DNA of 64,000 nt, from positions 24,122 to 88,121 of IMG/VR virus record IMGVR_UViG_3300044712_001570. One strand, given 5' to 3'. Positions 24,643 to 34,361 of the stretch are shown one piece after another (position 1 is the first letter of the stretch; the number at the start of each line of letters is the position of its first letter). Under the pieces are notes generated by a model. It searched no databases and was not told the origin of the DNA. It was given only the letters and a program-made list of their open reading frames with translations. The stretch is from a virus. Made by a program: the position numbers and the translations under genes.

Positions 24643-26298
24643 CTATACGCAGCCATTAGATTCTATGTAAATATCGAACGATACACCACCTGCTTTGCAC
24701 CTGTCGAGTGCAGCCCAGATGCTTGCATAGACTTCACTTTGGTTATTATTCTCACCATCAAAGCATGCAAACTGTTCGTCTACTGCCGTTGTATCAAGCG
24801 CATTTTCTATTGGAAAGATATCGCCAATAGCTCCATCAAAGGCTGCACCAAATATGTTTTGAGACATATCCGGTACACCCATAAGAAAGAAGCCCCTCAT
24901 CTCCCTAACCGAAAAGAGTACCTTCCATTCATCAGTAGGGGTTAGGGTAGGGTCGATATCGAATGCAAAGTTGGTAGCAGGGTCTTGTACTGCATCTTGA
25001 CTAGAACCTGCATCGAAGTATAGACCAGCCAACTTATTCATGTCCCCTGCTTCTCTAAAGCAGGCTCTTGAACCTAATGGGGCTAATATTCGATTAACAG
25101 CTCTAATCAAAGCATTAGGGGCAACTACATCAGCTATCTCAGCTACCCTAGTTCGATAGCTTGCATCTAGTTCACCGCCTGCCCTATCTATTCCTCTTCC
25201 TCTGCCTATCTCGTCCAGCCATGCATTATCACCACCAGTAGGTGATAATGTATTGGTAACAACTAGCCCATAACCAGTTGTAAAGCTAACTACTTCCCAG
25301 TCTGGTACAGCTTGGGTTGTTATGGTGGATGCGTATGCAATACGACCTACTATTGCGCTAGCACCTGATGTTAAACCCATAACTGCATCTGTTAGTGCAG
25401 CAGGTGTACCAGATATTAGTTGGTACACCATAAGGCTTTCCCCATGAACACTAGTAGGACCTAATAGTAATATTCCTGTTCCTTGTATAGCTCCGCCAGT
25501 CCCACCTGTTCGAATCTCAATAGCTTCACCATCGGTAAAGGTTCCGGTAGGGGTTACAGCAGGTGAGAAAGGGGTATCGAGTAGAATCTCCCCACCATGA
25601 ACACCTACACTAGGTGGTGCATACCCTATAATCCTAGATGCTTTATTATCATTAGCACCATTAGTGAACTGAATATAATACCCAAGCTGAGACGGTAATA
25701 ATACGTCAGGCTCCATTCCAAGCGTTAGCAAGGATTGAATACCTGATGTAACGGATATAGCAGTATTATTAAAGTCTGCTCCGAACTCTACTACCCCTGT
25801 CAGACTATCCGGTAGGGGGTTATTATACCCATACCCATCCTTCTCTGCTATGGCCCATACAGTCTTTGGTCCCATCTCACCAGGTGCAAAGACTAGGGGT
25901 TGCTCAAGCAAGAATATTCTTCCTGTTTCCGCAACTACTCCACCATTCTCACCCCAGTCTATTTGCTCCTCTTGGACTTGGAATCCTGTCTCTAATACGA
26001 GTGGTTCTTGTAGCCGAAGGGTTCTTGAGAAGGTTAGTTCCACCCTAGCCCTAGCTCCACCACTTGCTGGCAGGTCACTTTGGCCACTCCAGGGGGATAT
26101 AAACATGGACTGAAAGGTTCGATTGATAGCACCACTTACACGAGCAGCTTGCTCACATGCTTGGGTAATAACCTCCAAGCCATTACCAGAGCCAGCCTTC
26201 TCAAGTGCTTGTGCATACCGTTCATCTACTGACGAACGCCATATGGCATACATATCCGCAAGAGTGTATGCCCCTATTTTGGATGAACCTTTTTTCAT
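24643..26298 (-). CDS. Baseplate/tail protein following the J-like gene
   Basis: This is a 551-aa protein. Its helical N-terminal part (about 10-60) resembles early segments of baseplate wedge proteins. A long beta-rich middle and a C-terminal region with paired acidic/aromatic strands follow. Residues about 370-400 (RGIDRAGGELDASYRTRVAEI) resemble the segment of J-like proteins that precedes their C-terminal domain, so it may be a distant paralogue. It overlaps the upstream J-like gene by TAATG, which points to a shared complex. Confidence 0.6.
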   Translation of the reverse strand: MKKGSSKIGAYTLADMYAIWRSSVDERYAQALEKAGSGNGLEVITQACEQAARVSGAINRTFQSMFISPWSGQSDLPASGGARARVELTFSRTLRLQEPLVLETGFQVQEEQIDWGENGGVVAETGRIFLLEQPLVFAPGEMGPKTVWAIAEKDGYGYNNPLPDSLTGVVEFGADFNNTAISVTSGIQSLLTLGMEPDVLLPSQLGYYIQFTNGANDNKASRIIGYAPPSVGVHGGEILLDTPFSPAVTPTGTFTDGEAIEIRTGGTGGAIQGTGILLLGPTSVHGESLMVYQLISGTPAALTDAVMGLTSGASAIVGRIAYASTITTQAVPDWEVVSFTTGYGLVVTNTLSPTGGDNAWLDEIGRGRGIDRAGGELDASYRTRVAEIADVVAPNALIRAVNRILAPLGSRACFREAGDMNKLAGLYFDAGSSQDAVQDPATNFAFDIDPTLTPTDEWKVLFSVREMRGFFLMGVPDMSQNIFGAAFDGAIGDIFPIENALDTTAVDEQFACFDGENNNQSEVYASIWAALDRCKAGGVSFDIYIESNGCV

Positions 26299-27428
26299 TA
26301 CTGGATAACCACTAGGTCAGTTGTTGTTCTAATGGTTTGCCCTGGTGTTGGTATAATATCCCCTACAGGTGCTACTACACTATTCTGGTCTATTATTAGA
26401 CCATCCTCTTTATATCTACTCAATACAACTAATATATCTGCAACTGTTAGTTTTGCATTAACAGGTAGACTATTAATGTATTCAACTACAGAGGATTGAA
26501 CATTACCCGCCAAGGCAACTGTATCTACATTAGCTCTAAAGGCTAACTTCAATAGTATACTCACTAGCTGTGGTTTACTTGTCATTACTATAACAGCTAT
26601 ACCACCTGCCCTATATTCTAGTAGTTGAGTCTCGACTTTCTTAGCCAATGCAGCAGACGCAACTCCTGAGGAGTCCGAGATGTATAGGATAACAACCCTC
26701 GCCGGTAGCGTAAGAATGACACCATTGAGGTTGAGAGTTTCAGTAACTTCGACGGCTTGTGCAGATACAACACCCGGCACCTCCCTAGCACCGAACTCGA
26801 TAGCACCCAAAGTTCCACGCCTAGCAGAAGGCCAAAAATCACGACCACGTTCTCTAAAGTCATCGTTACCCTCCGCATCCTCTCCACCAGCCGCAGCCTC
26901 GTCGTTATTGACTTGAATCGTAGGATCAAAGAGTGCCCCAGGAGTCACAATCGATCGGATAGTGTTTGCACCTGCTTGTGTAGCTTTGCCTGCTTCTGCA
27001 GCTCGTACATCTGCAATAGATGTTAGGTCTGTTGTTCCAAAGCTTGCAGCACTGGTTGTTATGTACACCGCACCAGACAAGGTTCTTATCTGGGTATCTT
27101 TAGGGATAACGCCAGACGTCCCACTTGTTGCTCGATAGAACCTAACCGTTCCAACTGCACTAGATGCCCCCTTTCGAAGCATCTTGTATTCATCATATAA
27201 CCATCGGTCTAGGTCTTGGTCTTCGCAACCATCAAGTGTTTTCTTGGCTACTTCATACCCTAGTTGGTCGACAACGCGCTTTAGCATTACCGATACAGAC
27301 CCAACAAAGATATTAGCATCGGAGCCAAGTACATCGACTTGCGTAGGGTCAATGCGCTTTGCACGTTGCACTAGATGGTCTCTACCAAGTGCATACAAAT
27401 CGAGTCTAGTGGGCATATCGAGAGGCAT
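26298..27428 (-). CDS. Baseplate J-like wedge protein
   Basis: This 376-aa protein matches the baseplate J family (P2 gpJ, T4 gp6-like). It has a VRFYRATSGTSG...IPKDTQIRT domain (about 90-115), then the hallmark NDDFRERGRDFWPSARRGT and GAIEFGAREVPGV (about 190-225), and a C-terminal alpha/beta domain. It would form the baseplate wedge ring. No Shine-Dalgarno precedes ATG 27428 or the in-frame ATG 27416. The sequence upstream belongs to the inverted plus-strand gene, so its original leader may have been displaced. Confidence 0.85.
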   Translation of the reverse strand: MPLDMPTRLDLYALGRDHLVQRAKRIDPTQVDVLGSDANIFVGSVSVMLKRVVDQLGYEVAKKTLDGCEDQDLDRWLYDEYKMLRKGASSAVGTVRFYRATSGTSGVIPKDTQIRTLSGAVYITTSAASFGTTDLTSIADVRAAEAGKATQAGANTIRSIVTPGALFDPTIQVNNDEAAAGGEDAEGNDDFRERGRDFWPSARRGTLGAIEFGAREVPGVVSAQAVEVTETLNLNGVILTLPARVVILYISDSSGVASAALAKKVETQLLEYRAGGIAVIVMTSKPQLVSILLKLAFRANVDTVALAGNVQSSVVEYINSLPVNAKLTVADILVVLSRYKEDGLIIDQNSVVAPVGDIIPTPGQTIRTTTDLVVIQ

Positions 27429-27487
27429 GCGGATAATAGTAACACTACAAGAGTCTCGGAGCCATTACGGCTTTTGGTGCAATCTCT

Positions 27488-28240
27488 ATGATAAGAATGG
27501 AATCACTAAAAACCACGCAGGATACGTTTATCGAGATAGTGAATACCTACACTGCTTGCCCTCATTGTGTAGCCACTACTACCAACCCTAATAAATTAAC
27601 TAGGGTGCTTGAGATTCGTAGTTGCCATGAAAGGTATGCAGTAGAGAACATCACTAGAAACCCTTTATTCGTAGGTAGTAGTGATGGGAGTCGTGACTAT
27701 AGTATTCATTCCTTATCCGAAGTTAATAGACGAAGAGCACGTTCTAAAAGTGCAATAGAACCACAATCCAACTGGGTTCTAGGTATGTGTGCTGTTTCAT
27801 CGTTTAAGATATGTGGTGTAGAATACATACCTAAATGGGTTCAAAACCTATTTGATCTACATCCAACTGCAGATGATACTCGACGTATTAAGTCCATGCT
27901 TGCAAAGCGAAACATAGAGCTATTCAAGAGCCTTCTTGATAAAGATGAAACGATTCTTAAGAAGGAAGTTACTAATCCCACAACCATAACAGCTCTTACA
28001 CATAGGCCGGTTTCGATTCTTGCGGATACCTTATGGTCTACAGCTAGTATCGAACAGCTTACTGCATTCAATAGTGTTTTCTCATTATCTATGGGGGATA
28101 CAACGAACGTATGGCCAAAGAGAAACATAAAACCAGTCCTAGACTTTATCAATAATGTACTTCTTGAAAACCCTACTGTTCCGGAAGTGCTAGCTCATAT
28201 TTTGACGGTGACCCTTCGAAAGGTTCAACCAGTACGATAA
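27488..28240 (+). CDS. Inverted hypothetical gene within the baseplate cluster
   Basis: This is a 250-aa ORF on the plus strand, flanked by minus-strand baseplate genes. The start is ATG 27488 or ATG 27497, both with weak ribosome sites. Residues about 22-55 contain CPHC...CHERY, a possible zinc site. The rest is helical with no recognised family. The 3' end overlaps the tail-to-tail neighbour by 68 bases. Coding is supported by its length and by the absence of a comparable minus-strand frame in 27,430-28,170. It may be a late-acquired accessory (moron) gene, or an endonuclease. Confidence 0.6.
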   Translation: MIRMESLKTTQDTFIEIVNTYTACPHCVATTTNPNKLTRVLEIRSCHERYAVENITRNPLFVGSSDGSRDYSIHSLSEVNRRRARSKSAIEPQSNWVLGMCAVSSFKICGVEYIPKWVQNLFDLHPTADDTRRIKSMLAKRNIELFKSLLDKDETILKKEVTNPTTITALTHRPVSILADTLWSTASIEQLTAFNSVFSLSMGDTTNVWPKRNIKPVLDFINNVLLENPTVPEVLAHILTVTLRKVQPVR

Positions 28241-29039
28241 TGGTTGCAAGACCATTCGTAGTAGTTCGCATCTGCACTTTACCCTTCTTAACACCCGGGT
28301 CTTGCGTTATCTGCTTTTCATAGTCTGCTATCTTGGTCTGTCGCTCCGAAGCAGTTAGCAACCTTTTACCAAGGTCATAGATACCAACACCCCATCCAGG
28401 TAGATGAGCAAAGCCATCTTTCTTGGTTATACCTATGCGAAGTACTCTCTTCTGCAATCCTATAGCACCGTCATCATATGCATAATCACCTGTATCATCT
28501 GCTCTGTAGGTACCTAGGTATTCATCGACATTAGGTAACCCAAGTAAAGACTTTGCTGTTTGCGGATTAGCAAAGTCTCTTCCACTAGCTTCTAATGCAC
28601 TGTTAGCAGGTTCTACCTTCTGGTGCATTGATGGGATGCTAGCAGTTGTTACAGTGAATACATATGCAAGGTTATTGGTCCATAGCCAATCTGCTTGAAG
28701 GGAATATTGGGCAGGCCATGGAGTCATAGGACGGTCTAGGTATAAGTCAATAATACTTTGACCTAAGGCATCGGTACCAACTTCAACAACGCTAACAACC
28801 GTCACAGGCCATACCGTGGACCCCTCTAGCCCTGTTGTATTAGCTACGGGTGAAACAACCCACTTAGCAGGGTAGGAAGCGTCCTCTGCATCTAAAAGGC
28901 CTGTAAAGTAGGCCGCAAAGGGCAATGTCACCCGGATCACATTCTCCCGTAATGCAATAGCATCTGCGGTACCTGTCATAGGGGTGATAGAACTTCCATC
29001 ACCCCATGGAGTGCTTCCCCATAGTGTTCCATAAGGCAT
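28173..29039 (-). CDS. Baseplate wedge protein with gp25-like C-terminal domain
   Basis: This is a 288-aa protein. The N-terminal half (about 1-145) is a beta domain opening with YGTLWGSTPWGDG. The C-terminal part (about 185-288) carries HLPGWGVGIYDLGKRLLT and a GKVQMRTTTNGLATIIV strand, as in the GPW/gp25 baseplate family. gp25-like proteins link the baseplate to the sheath. It starts in the upstream stop (TAATG) and lies next to the J-like gene, the usual arrangement. Confidence 0.7.
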   Translation of the reverse strand: MPYGTLWGSTPWGDGSSITPMTGTADAIALRENVIRVTLPFAAYFTGLLDAEDASYPAKWVVSPVANTTGLEGSTVWPVTVVSVVEVGTDALGQSIIDLYLDRPMTPWPAQYSLQADWLWTNNLAYVFTVTTASIPSMHQKVEPANSALEASGRDFANPQTAKSLLGLPNVDEYLGTYRADDTGDYAYDDGAIGLQKRVLRIGITKKDGFAHLPGWGVGIYDLGKRLLTASERQTKIADYEKQITQDPGVKKGKVQMRTTTNGLATIIVLVEPFEGSPSKYELALPEQ

Positions 29040-29563
29040 TAGGGGTTCCTCGCTGTATGGCTAGACTGTTGATGCTCCGTCTTTAAAGCGTTCACCATAT
29101 TGGTATACATGTTCCACTGAGCCCATGCGACACCAGCTATTCCAACTAGTATTCCAACTAGCATAGGAACAATCCACGCTTCCCTGCTTAGCTTGGTTTT
29201 TATTCGTACAGATGCATCCTTCTCTGCAACCTTTTCTCTTTCAGCTCGTTGTGTTTCAAACTGTATGAGCTGCTTGAGATCAGTCGATTGCTCTTTGAGC
29301 ATACCTTCATGACCTTGGAGCTTGGTATCGACTGCGGATGTATGGCGTTCCCATGCCCGGAAGGTTGTTTGCATCTCGTGTTCACTCCTATCACTGACTG
29401 TCTTGGCTTCTAGCGCTTGGTCCTGTGCCCGCTTTACCTCACTACGCACATGATTCACTTCATTCGTAAGAGTATTAATGGAACTATGAAGCAGACGCAC
29501 ATCCTCCGATAAGGATTGGATTGCGTGCTGCATCTGGCATGGTTGGTCGTGATTAGGCGGCAT
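29039..29563 (-). CDS. Coiled-coil protein with C-terminal membrane span
   Basis: This 174-aa protein has a long coiled coil (about 10-125), then one membrane span (IVPMLVGILVGIAGVAWA, about 131-148) and a short tail. It starts behind GAGGTG. It lies between the large tail spike gene and the gp25-like gene. A C-terminally anchored coiled coil suggests a spanin-like or membrane-contact role, but none of this is proven. Confidence 0.65.
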   Translation of the reverse strand: MPPNHDQPCQMQHAIQSLSEDVRLLHSSINTLTNEVNHVRSEVKRAQDQALEAKTVSDRSEHEMQTTFRAWERHTSAVDTKLQGHEGMLKEQSTDLKQLIQFETQRAEREKVAEKDASVRIKTKLSREAWIVPMLVGILVGIAGVAWAQWNMYTNMVNALKTEHQQSSHTARNP

Positions 29564-29574
29564 ATGTCACCTCA

Positions 29575-32500
29575 TTATCCAAGGTCTGTTGGAGTTCCAC
29601 CACGTTTTAACCGATAGTGAATACCGCAGTTACCTATAGCGAAGTTCGCTTGTGATGTATTTAACGTCTTGGATGTTTTGAAGGTATCGCTCAGGTTAGT
29701 ACCCAAGCGAGCTAACAAAACCTTCAACCATAAACCTGCACCTGGTGTAGCTGGTGGGGCTATTGTGGCTAATGCCTTGTACTTATACTTAAATAAGTCC
29801 GCACCTGAGAATGGAATAGTTACGGATATATTCGTACTAGTCCAACCAGTGTCAGCAGGTATCTCATCACCATTCTTTGTGTAGCAATACTTTAGTAAAA
29901 AGTAGGCTACTAAATCAGTACTAGGTGGGGGTGTAGCACAAGGTGCATAATGCATATGCAACATGAGGTTCGATAGCTGGTCCCATGCATGTGGAAGTTC
30001 AAAGTTATAGGATAGATAAACATCCCTATCATGCCTTAAGTATGCAGATATTGACCCTGCTACATCTCTCCATGGTTCATAAGTTATCACGCTACTTCCA
30101 GTAGCTGCGACGAATGGGCTGACGTTATAATCTTCCCATACAGATTGAGTATTGTTTAGTATTATCCACTTAGCTAATGTTACATCATAATACAACCTAG
30201 CGGATGCATATGGGCCTAATACAATATCAGAACCTGCTGGATTAACGATTCGATTTGCGGCAGCAGAACTGGAACTAGAATGGCTTAATGTGATTGAGTA
30301 CGTAGAGTCTACATTGATGATATCTTTATAATGAAGTTTGAATCCGGTCTTTGGGTTGTAATCTTGTGGGGTAACCGCTAATAGACCTGTAATTGTTCTA
30401 TCAGCACCGTTAGTAGATACCCTAACAAGAGCAGCTGTATTCCAATCGGTGGGAGCATAATCGTTCTGATTAGCAGCAAGTGCAGTTGGAGTAATAACAG
30501 GATGCTCAGATGCAGGGTCGACCCGAGCCCTAGGGCAGCTTGCACTCCAGTTAGATGCGTTTGGTTGGCTTGGTTCTATATAAGACGAATCATCACAATA
30601 AACGGATATAACACCAGCACCGGATAGACAATCCGCACCTATTCTTGACCCATCAAGAAGATAGATACGAAGGTCTGCTGTACCTGCAGACGAAAACATA
30701 TTGGGTCCATAAAACTCGCTGCGTCTACATATGATAACAGTTCGAGCACCTGATGTAGTACTACAGTCAAAGGTTATGCGCTTATTATCTAGCTGCAAGA
30801 AGTAGCAGTTTTCAATCTCACATTCTTGTGCCATTAGATTGAAGTTGAATAACCCGCGACCATCTGGTGTAACTAGGTTATCCCTGTTAATATATAGGTT
30901 TTTAATTCCTTTAGGATTTACAAATTGTGTTGAGGAAGTACTACTAGATACTTGCTGAAACCCTAAGGTTCTATTGTTTATAGAGTTCCCACCTACAGCA
31001 CCACTAGTGGCAGACCGAACATCACCAACTAAAACACCACGTGCTTGTAGGTCCCATGTTCCAAAAGGTATCTTATATTCATCTGGTGATGGGTACATAG
31101 CACCACCATCACTTATTAGTATTTGTTGAATACCTGTAGTGGAGTTACTAAATACTGACATCAGGTTAGACCAGCTCTTATAGCTAGCACCTAGGTCGGA
31201 GTTACCAAATGTTAAATGGCTTGTAGACCAATCGTAGATAGCACCGGGTTGAAAGTACTGTTCACTATCGAACTTACTATGGCACGTCTTTTCAAGGGTA
31301 TAATACCCCATCATATCTGAGTTGATAATAGCATTAGAGTTAATAGTAGAGAATGGTTCCATTCGTATGGTGGAGCCACTACCACTACCGAGAACATCTA
31401 TACTAGATGCACTAGCAGCAGAACTTGTAGTTGGGGAACCTTGAATGGTTGTTCCTTCACCTACTACTAATGTACCTGATGTTCTTAGTCTAACTACAGG
31501 AACAATCTTAGCATCTGCTGGATTAGTTAAAAGAACACATTGTTCGAGTTTAGTAACCCCATATACATCTATAATAGGTGTGGGGGATAAGTCATCCCTA
31601 TATAGGAATAGACGTTTTACTACTATAGGGTCTCTGAATGTAGTTCTACCTTGAAGAATAGAAAGGCTAGATTCTGCACCTACTAAGGAACCCCTACTTG
31701 CAAGATTTACCGTCTCTATGGGTAAAGGAACAGTATTGGTGGATGCAGCTCCCGCACTAAATGCAATAGTTACAGGTCCATTGCTATATGTGAAAGCTCT
31801 TTTAACCTGGTTCCAATCGGAGTACTCCCCTATAGCTTGTGTAGGACAAACATTCTCCCCTACAGTGCTACTAGGTTTATATGTAACTACGGATTCAGGT
31901 ATACCCCTCATAATAGTGAGGTATCCATCTATTACACTATTCTCTGTATATATCTCACACCCACCGGGAACTGGTGAATATATACCTGTTTGCTCTATAG
32001 TTGATTTGTCACAGTATACTACTAGGGAAGGACCTTGTGGTAACCATGAGTTATTGTAATCGACCTGAACTGAATGGTCTGTAATAAGAGACCCATCTAA
32101 TACATACATCTCCATATCGTTACGGGTACCAGGATAGCCCGGGTTTTCTACCCATATCATTGGAGTATTGCCATCACTATCGATGGTAGCATTTACCATA
32201 AAGAACTTAGAGAATGGGTCAAAGACCATACGTCTTTGAGGTGTGCTTCCCCAGTCATATGCACTAGTGTTCTTAAGTACCATATTCTCAAGAACAGCTA
32301 GATTCTTAATAACAGTTAGTACGCTTACATCTAGTGTTAGTGTTGGAGAGCCTAGCTTTACCTTATCAGATATGAGCCTTACCCTCGATTCAAAATCTAA
32401 TACAATAGGCCCTGCTGTTAGGTCACCTACTGGTAGTGCTTCTGTTGCAATGGAAAAGTCTACATAGATATCGACTTGGCCATTGGTTTGGGTAAATGCA

Positions 32501-33045
32501 TCCCATACCTTCGCAAAGGTGGAGAACTGATTAAAGGTTTCAGGTTTACCAGGTGCCCATATAATAACATGTGCTCCAAACCCAGCGTATAAGTCCCTTA
32601 GTATACTATCGATAGCGGGTTTCCATCCTTGGGTTTGCCCACCATAGTTGAAGGTACTAGTTGTGGATAGGTAGCTTGGAAGCTTCCATCCTGCCCCTGG
32701 ACCCTCAATAATAAAGTCCCTATCATCATAGATAGTTGTTAGAGGATTAAATATGGGACTATCAGTATTATTTAGTATTAGTCGTATCTGAGTAGTACCA
32801 TATACTGCTAAAGGCCAGGTGAATGATGCATACGGTGTAGACCCATTAGCATCAACCAATACCTGACCTGGTGTTAGCCCACTACCAACAGGAGCATCCA
32901 TTACGATTATCTTGTAATGGGTAATATCTGTCGAAGTATCATTCTCAATCTCGACAAGGCCTCCAGCGACAGTCCCAACTAAAGCCCGCCCAGCGACTCC
33001 AATGATTGCACCTTGTTTGAACTTGATCTTTGCTATGGCTGTCAT
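29575..33045 (-). CDS. Large tail fibre/spike protein with beta-helix-like body
   Basis: This is a 1156-aa protein, the second longest in the window. The N-terminal part (about 1-130) looks like an attachment domain with a central IKFKQGAIIGVAGRAL strand pair. The body (about 150-880) is a long run of short beta strands rich in Ser/Thr/Asp/Asn with scattered turns, as in right-handed beta-helix spikes and pectate-lyase folds. The C-terminal part (about 950-1156) is a compact beta domain. GGAG lies six bases before the ATG. It is a receptor-binding or depolymerase candidate; no catalytic residues can be named. Confidence 0.65.
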   Translation of the reverse strand: MTAIAKIKFKQGAIIGVAGRALVGTVAGGLVEIENDTSTDITHYKIIVMDAPVGSGLTPGQVLVDANGSTPYASFTWPLAVYGTTQIRLILNNTDSPIFNPLTTIYDDRDFIIEGPGAGWKLPSYLSTTSTFNYGGQTQGWKPAIDSILRDLYAGFGAHVIIWAPGKPETFNQFSTFAKVWDAFTQTNGQVDIYVDFSIATEALPVGDLTAGPIVLDFESRVRLISDKVKLGSPTLTLDVSVLTVIKNLAVLENMVLKNTSAYDWGSTPQRRMVFDPFSKFFMVNATIDSDGNTPMIWVENPGYPGTRNDMEMYVLDGSLITDHSVQVDYNNSWLPQGPSLVVYCDKSTIEQTGIYSPVPGGCEIYTENSVIDGYLTIMRGIPESVVTYKPSSTVGENVCPTQAIGEYSDWNQVKRAFTYSNGPVTIAFSAGAASTNTVPLPIETVNLASRGSLVGAESSLSILQGRTTFRDPIVVKRLFLYRDDLSPTPIIDVYGVTKLEQCVLLTNPADAKIVPVVRLRTSGTLVVGEGTTIQGSPTTSSAASASSIDVLGSGSGSTIRMEPFSTINSNAIINSDMMGYYTLEKTCHSKFDSEQYFQPGAIYDWSTSHLTFGNSDLGASYKSWSNLMSVFSNSTTGIQQILISDGGAMYPSPDEYKIPFGTWDLQARGVLVGDVRSATSGAVGGNSINNRTLGFQQVSSSTSSTQFVNPKGIKNLYINRDNLVTPDGRGLFNFNLMAQECEIENCYFLQLDNKRITFDCSTTSGARTVIICRRSEFYGPNMFSSAGTADLRIYLLDGSRIGADCLSGAGVISVYCDDSSYIEPSQPNASNWSASCPRARVDPASEHPVITPTALAANQNDYAPTDWNTAALVRVSTNGADRTITGLLAVTPQDYNPKTGFKLHYKDIINVDSTYSITLSHSSSSSAAANRIVNPAGSDIVLGPYASARLYYDVTLAKWIILNNTQSVWEDYNVSPFVAATGSSVITYEPWRDVAGSISAYLRHDRDVYLSYNFELPHAWDQLSNLMLHMHYAPCATPPPSTDLVAYFLLKYCYTKNGDEIPADTGWTSTNISVTIPFSGADLFKYKYKALATIAPPATPGAGLWLKVLLARLGTNLSDTFKTSKTLNTSQANFAIGNCGIHYRLKRGGTPTDLG

Positions 33046-33054
33046 CGCTACTCC

Positions 33055-33354
33055 TTAACCAAAGTTTTGGTAGTCATCATCAGGGTCCGGGTCTTGTTTA
33101 GATACTCTGCCACCACCGGGTGGAACATCTTTAGCTATATCTGTGGGGCTACTCTTTGAGCAATCCAAACCCAAGGGCATGGAAGGCATAGAAGGAAGCA
33201 CTGGTATTGGTGGAACGCTTGTAGGGGGTATTGGAAGACCAACAGGCAGCATTCCAAGACCTGGTGGAAAAGCAATACCGCAAAGCAATGACGTAGGTGT
33301 CAAGCTACTGGTTGCAGTAGAGGGGGCAGGAGCGTCCGCTATTGGTGCACTCAT
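33055..33354 (-). CDS. Proline-rich hypothetical protein
   Basis: This 99-aa protein is about one-quarter Pro with repeated PxP/PP pieces (about 35-70) and two Cys, ending in an acidic tail (DPDPDDDYQNFG). It sits between the gpV-like baseplate protein and the long tail protein. Extended Pro-rich peptides in this place may act as a linker or puncture-tip component. No Shine-Dalgarno is seen before the ATG, so it is a modest call. Confidence 0.5.
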   Translation of the reverse strand: MSAPIADAPAPSTATSSLTPTSLLCGIAFPPGLGMLPVGLPIPPTSVPPIPVLPSMPSMPLGLDCSKSSPTDIAKDVPPGGGRVSKQDPDPDDDYQNFG

Positions 33355-33371
33355 GCAAAAGAGTGTAACAG

Positions 33372-34361
33372 CTAGCCACCTAAGAGGCTAGGGCATCCAA
33401 CCCCATAGAGTCTGTTCTGTGCATTGATAGGTACTGTCAATGCAGTAGATAGGGCGGGTATTGCAAGTGTAGCTAAAGGTGATAGCCCCGTTGTGGATGC
33501 TGTCATAAACCCCGTAGCTACATCTTGGTCTATAAGGTTTGGGAGAAGAAGTGCAGCAAGCGAGGAACCAGTCAATGGTGCTGTAAGAGTGCTTATGCGG
33601 TATGCAAAAGCAAATAGTGCACCCTGCACAATATTATAGAGTTGTTCTGTCGTTAGAACATGTTGAACAGGCGCTGCGCCCTTAGCACTGAATTGAATCT
33701 CCCCATCTGTATAAAGGGTTGTTGCATTACCGTTCTTCCCTATTTGAAGCTGGCTTTTACCTGCTTGGAGAAGAACGTTTCCGCTATCGGTGGGTATCTG
33801 TATAACGGATTCACCATCTGCAGATTGAAGACCTATAACATCTGCATTCAATATAAGCAGAGCGTTATCACTATTAGATACAGTTACATTACCAGTACTA
33901 TCGAATGATATGTAAGACTTAACCTTAGAGTTTCTAATCATATAGGATTGATCGAACTCGACTACGAACGGGGCTATGTGCTTTCTAAATCCAATACGAT
34001 TCTCCTTAACCTGGATACCCGCTACCTCTTTAGGAAAAGCATCAATCTCGTTATTCAATCGACCTATAATGCAACAGTTCTTTTCATCCCCTTGTGGAAT
34101 GACGACAAGAACCTCATCACCAGAAACGAATGGGTACCATTCCCCTTCACCAAGACCAGCTAGGGAACTGCTAACCCTACATAACACTTCTAAACCAGAT
34201 GGTTGCAGTGTTACCGCAACCAGCGGTTGACCATATTGTTCATCAAAGTTTAGAGGCTCTTGACCTTCAGTAGTACGGGATACAGTCCCATAGCTAACCC
34301 ACTGCCTAGGGTCTACTCCTGGACCACCTGCCATATCGAAGATATCGTTTGCATCAATCAT
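33372..34361 (-). CDS. Baseplate spike protein, gpV/gp5-like
   Basis: This is a 329-aa protein of the phage baseplate assembly V type. An OB-fold N-terminal domain (about 20-110, with VCRVSSSLAGLGEGEWYPF and GDEVLVVIPQGD) precedes a beta-helical stalk (about 130-235) made of short repeats. A hydrophobic helical C-terminus follows (about 240-329). Such proteins form the central spike that pierces the outer membrane. The gene overlaps the hub gene by ATGA. Confidence 0.8.
   Translation of the reverse strand: MIDANDIFDMAGGPGVDPRQWVSYGTVSRTTEGQEPLNFDEQYGQPLVAVTLQPSGLEVLCRVSSSLAGLGEGEWYPFVSGDEVLVVIPQGDEKNCCIIGRLNNEIDAFPKEVAGIQVKENRIGFRKHIAPFVVEFDQSYMIRNSKVKSYISFDSTGNVTVSNSDNALLILNADVIGLQSADGESVIQIPTDSGNVLLQAGKSQLQIGKNGNATTLYTDGEIQFSAKGAAPVQHVLTTEQLYNIVQGALFAFAYRISTLTAPLTGSSLAALLLPNLIDQDVATGFMTASTTGLSPLATLAIPALSTALTVPINAQNRLYGVGCPSLLGG

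Noticed and set aside
27184-27591. 135-aa plus-strand frame overlapping the J-like gene
   Set aside because: Most of it is antisense to the well-supported baseplate J-like gene and it overlaps the better plus-strand frame at 27488.
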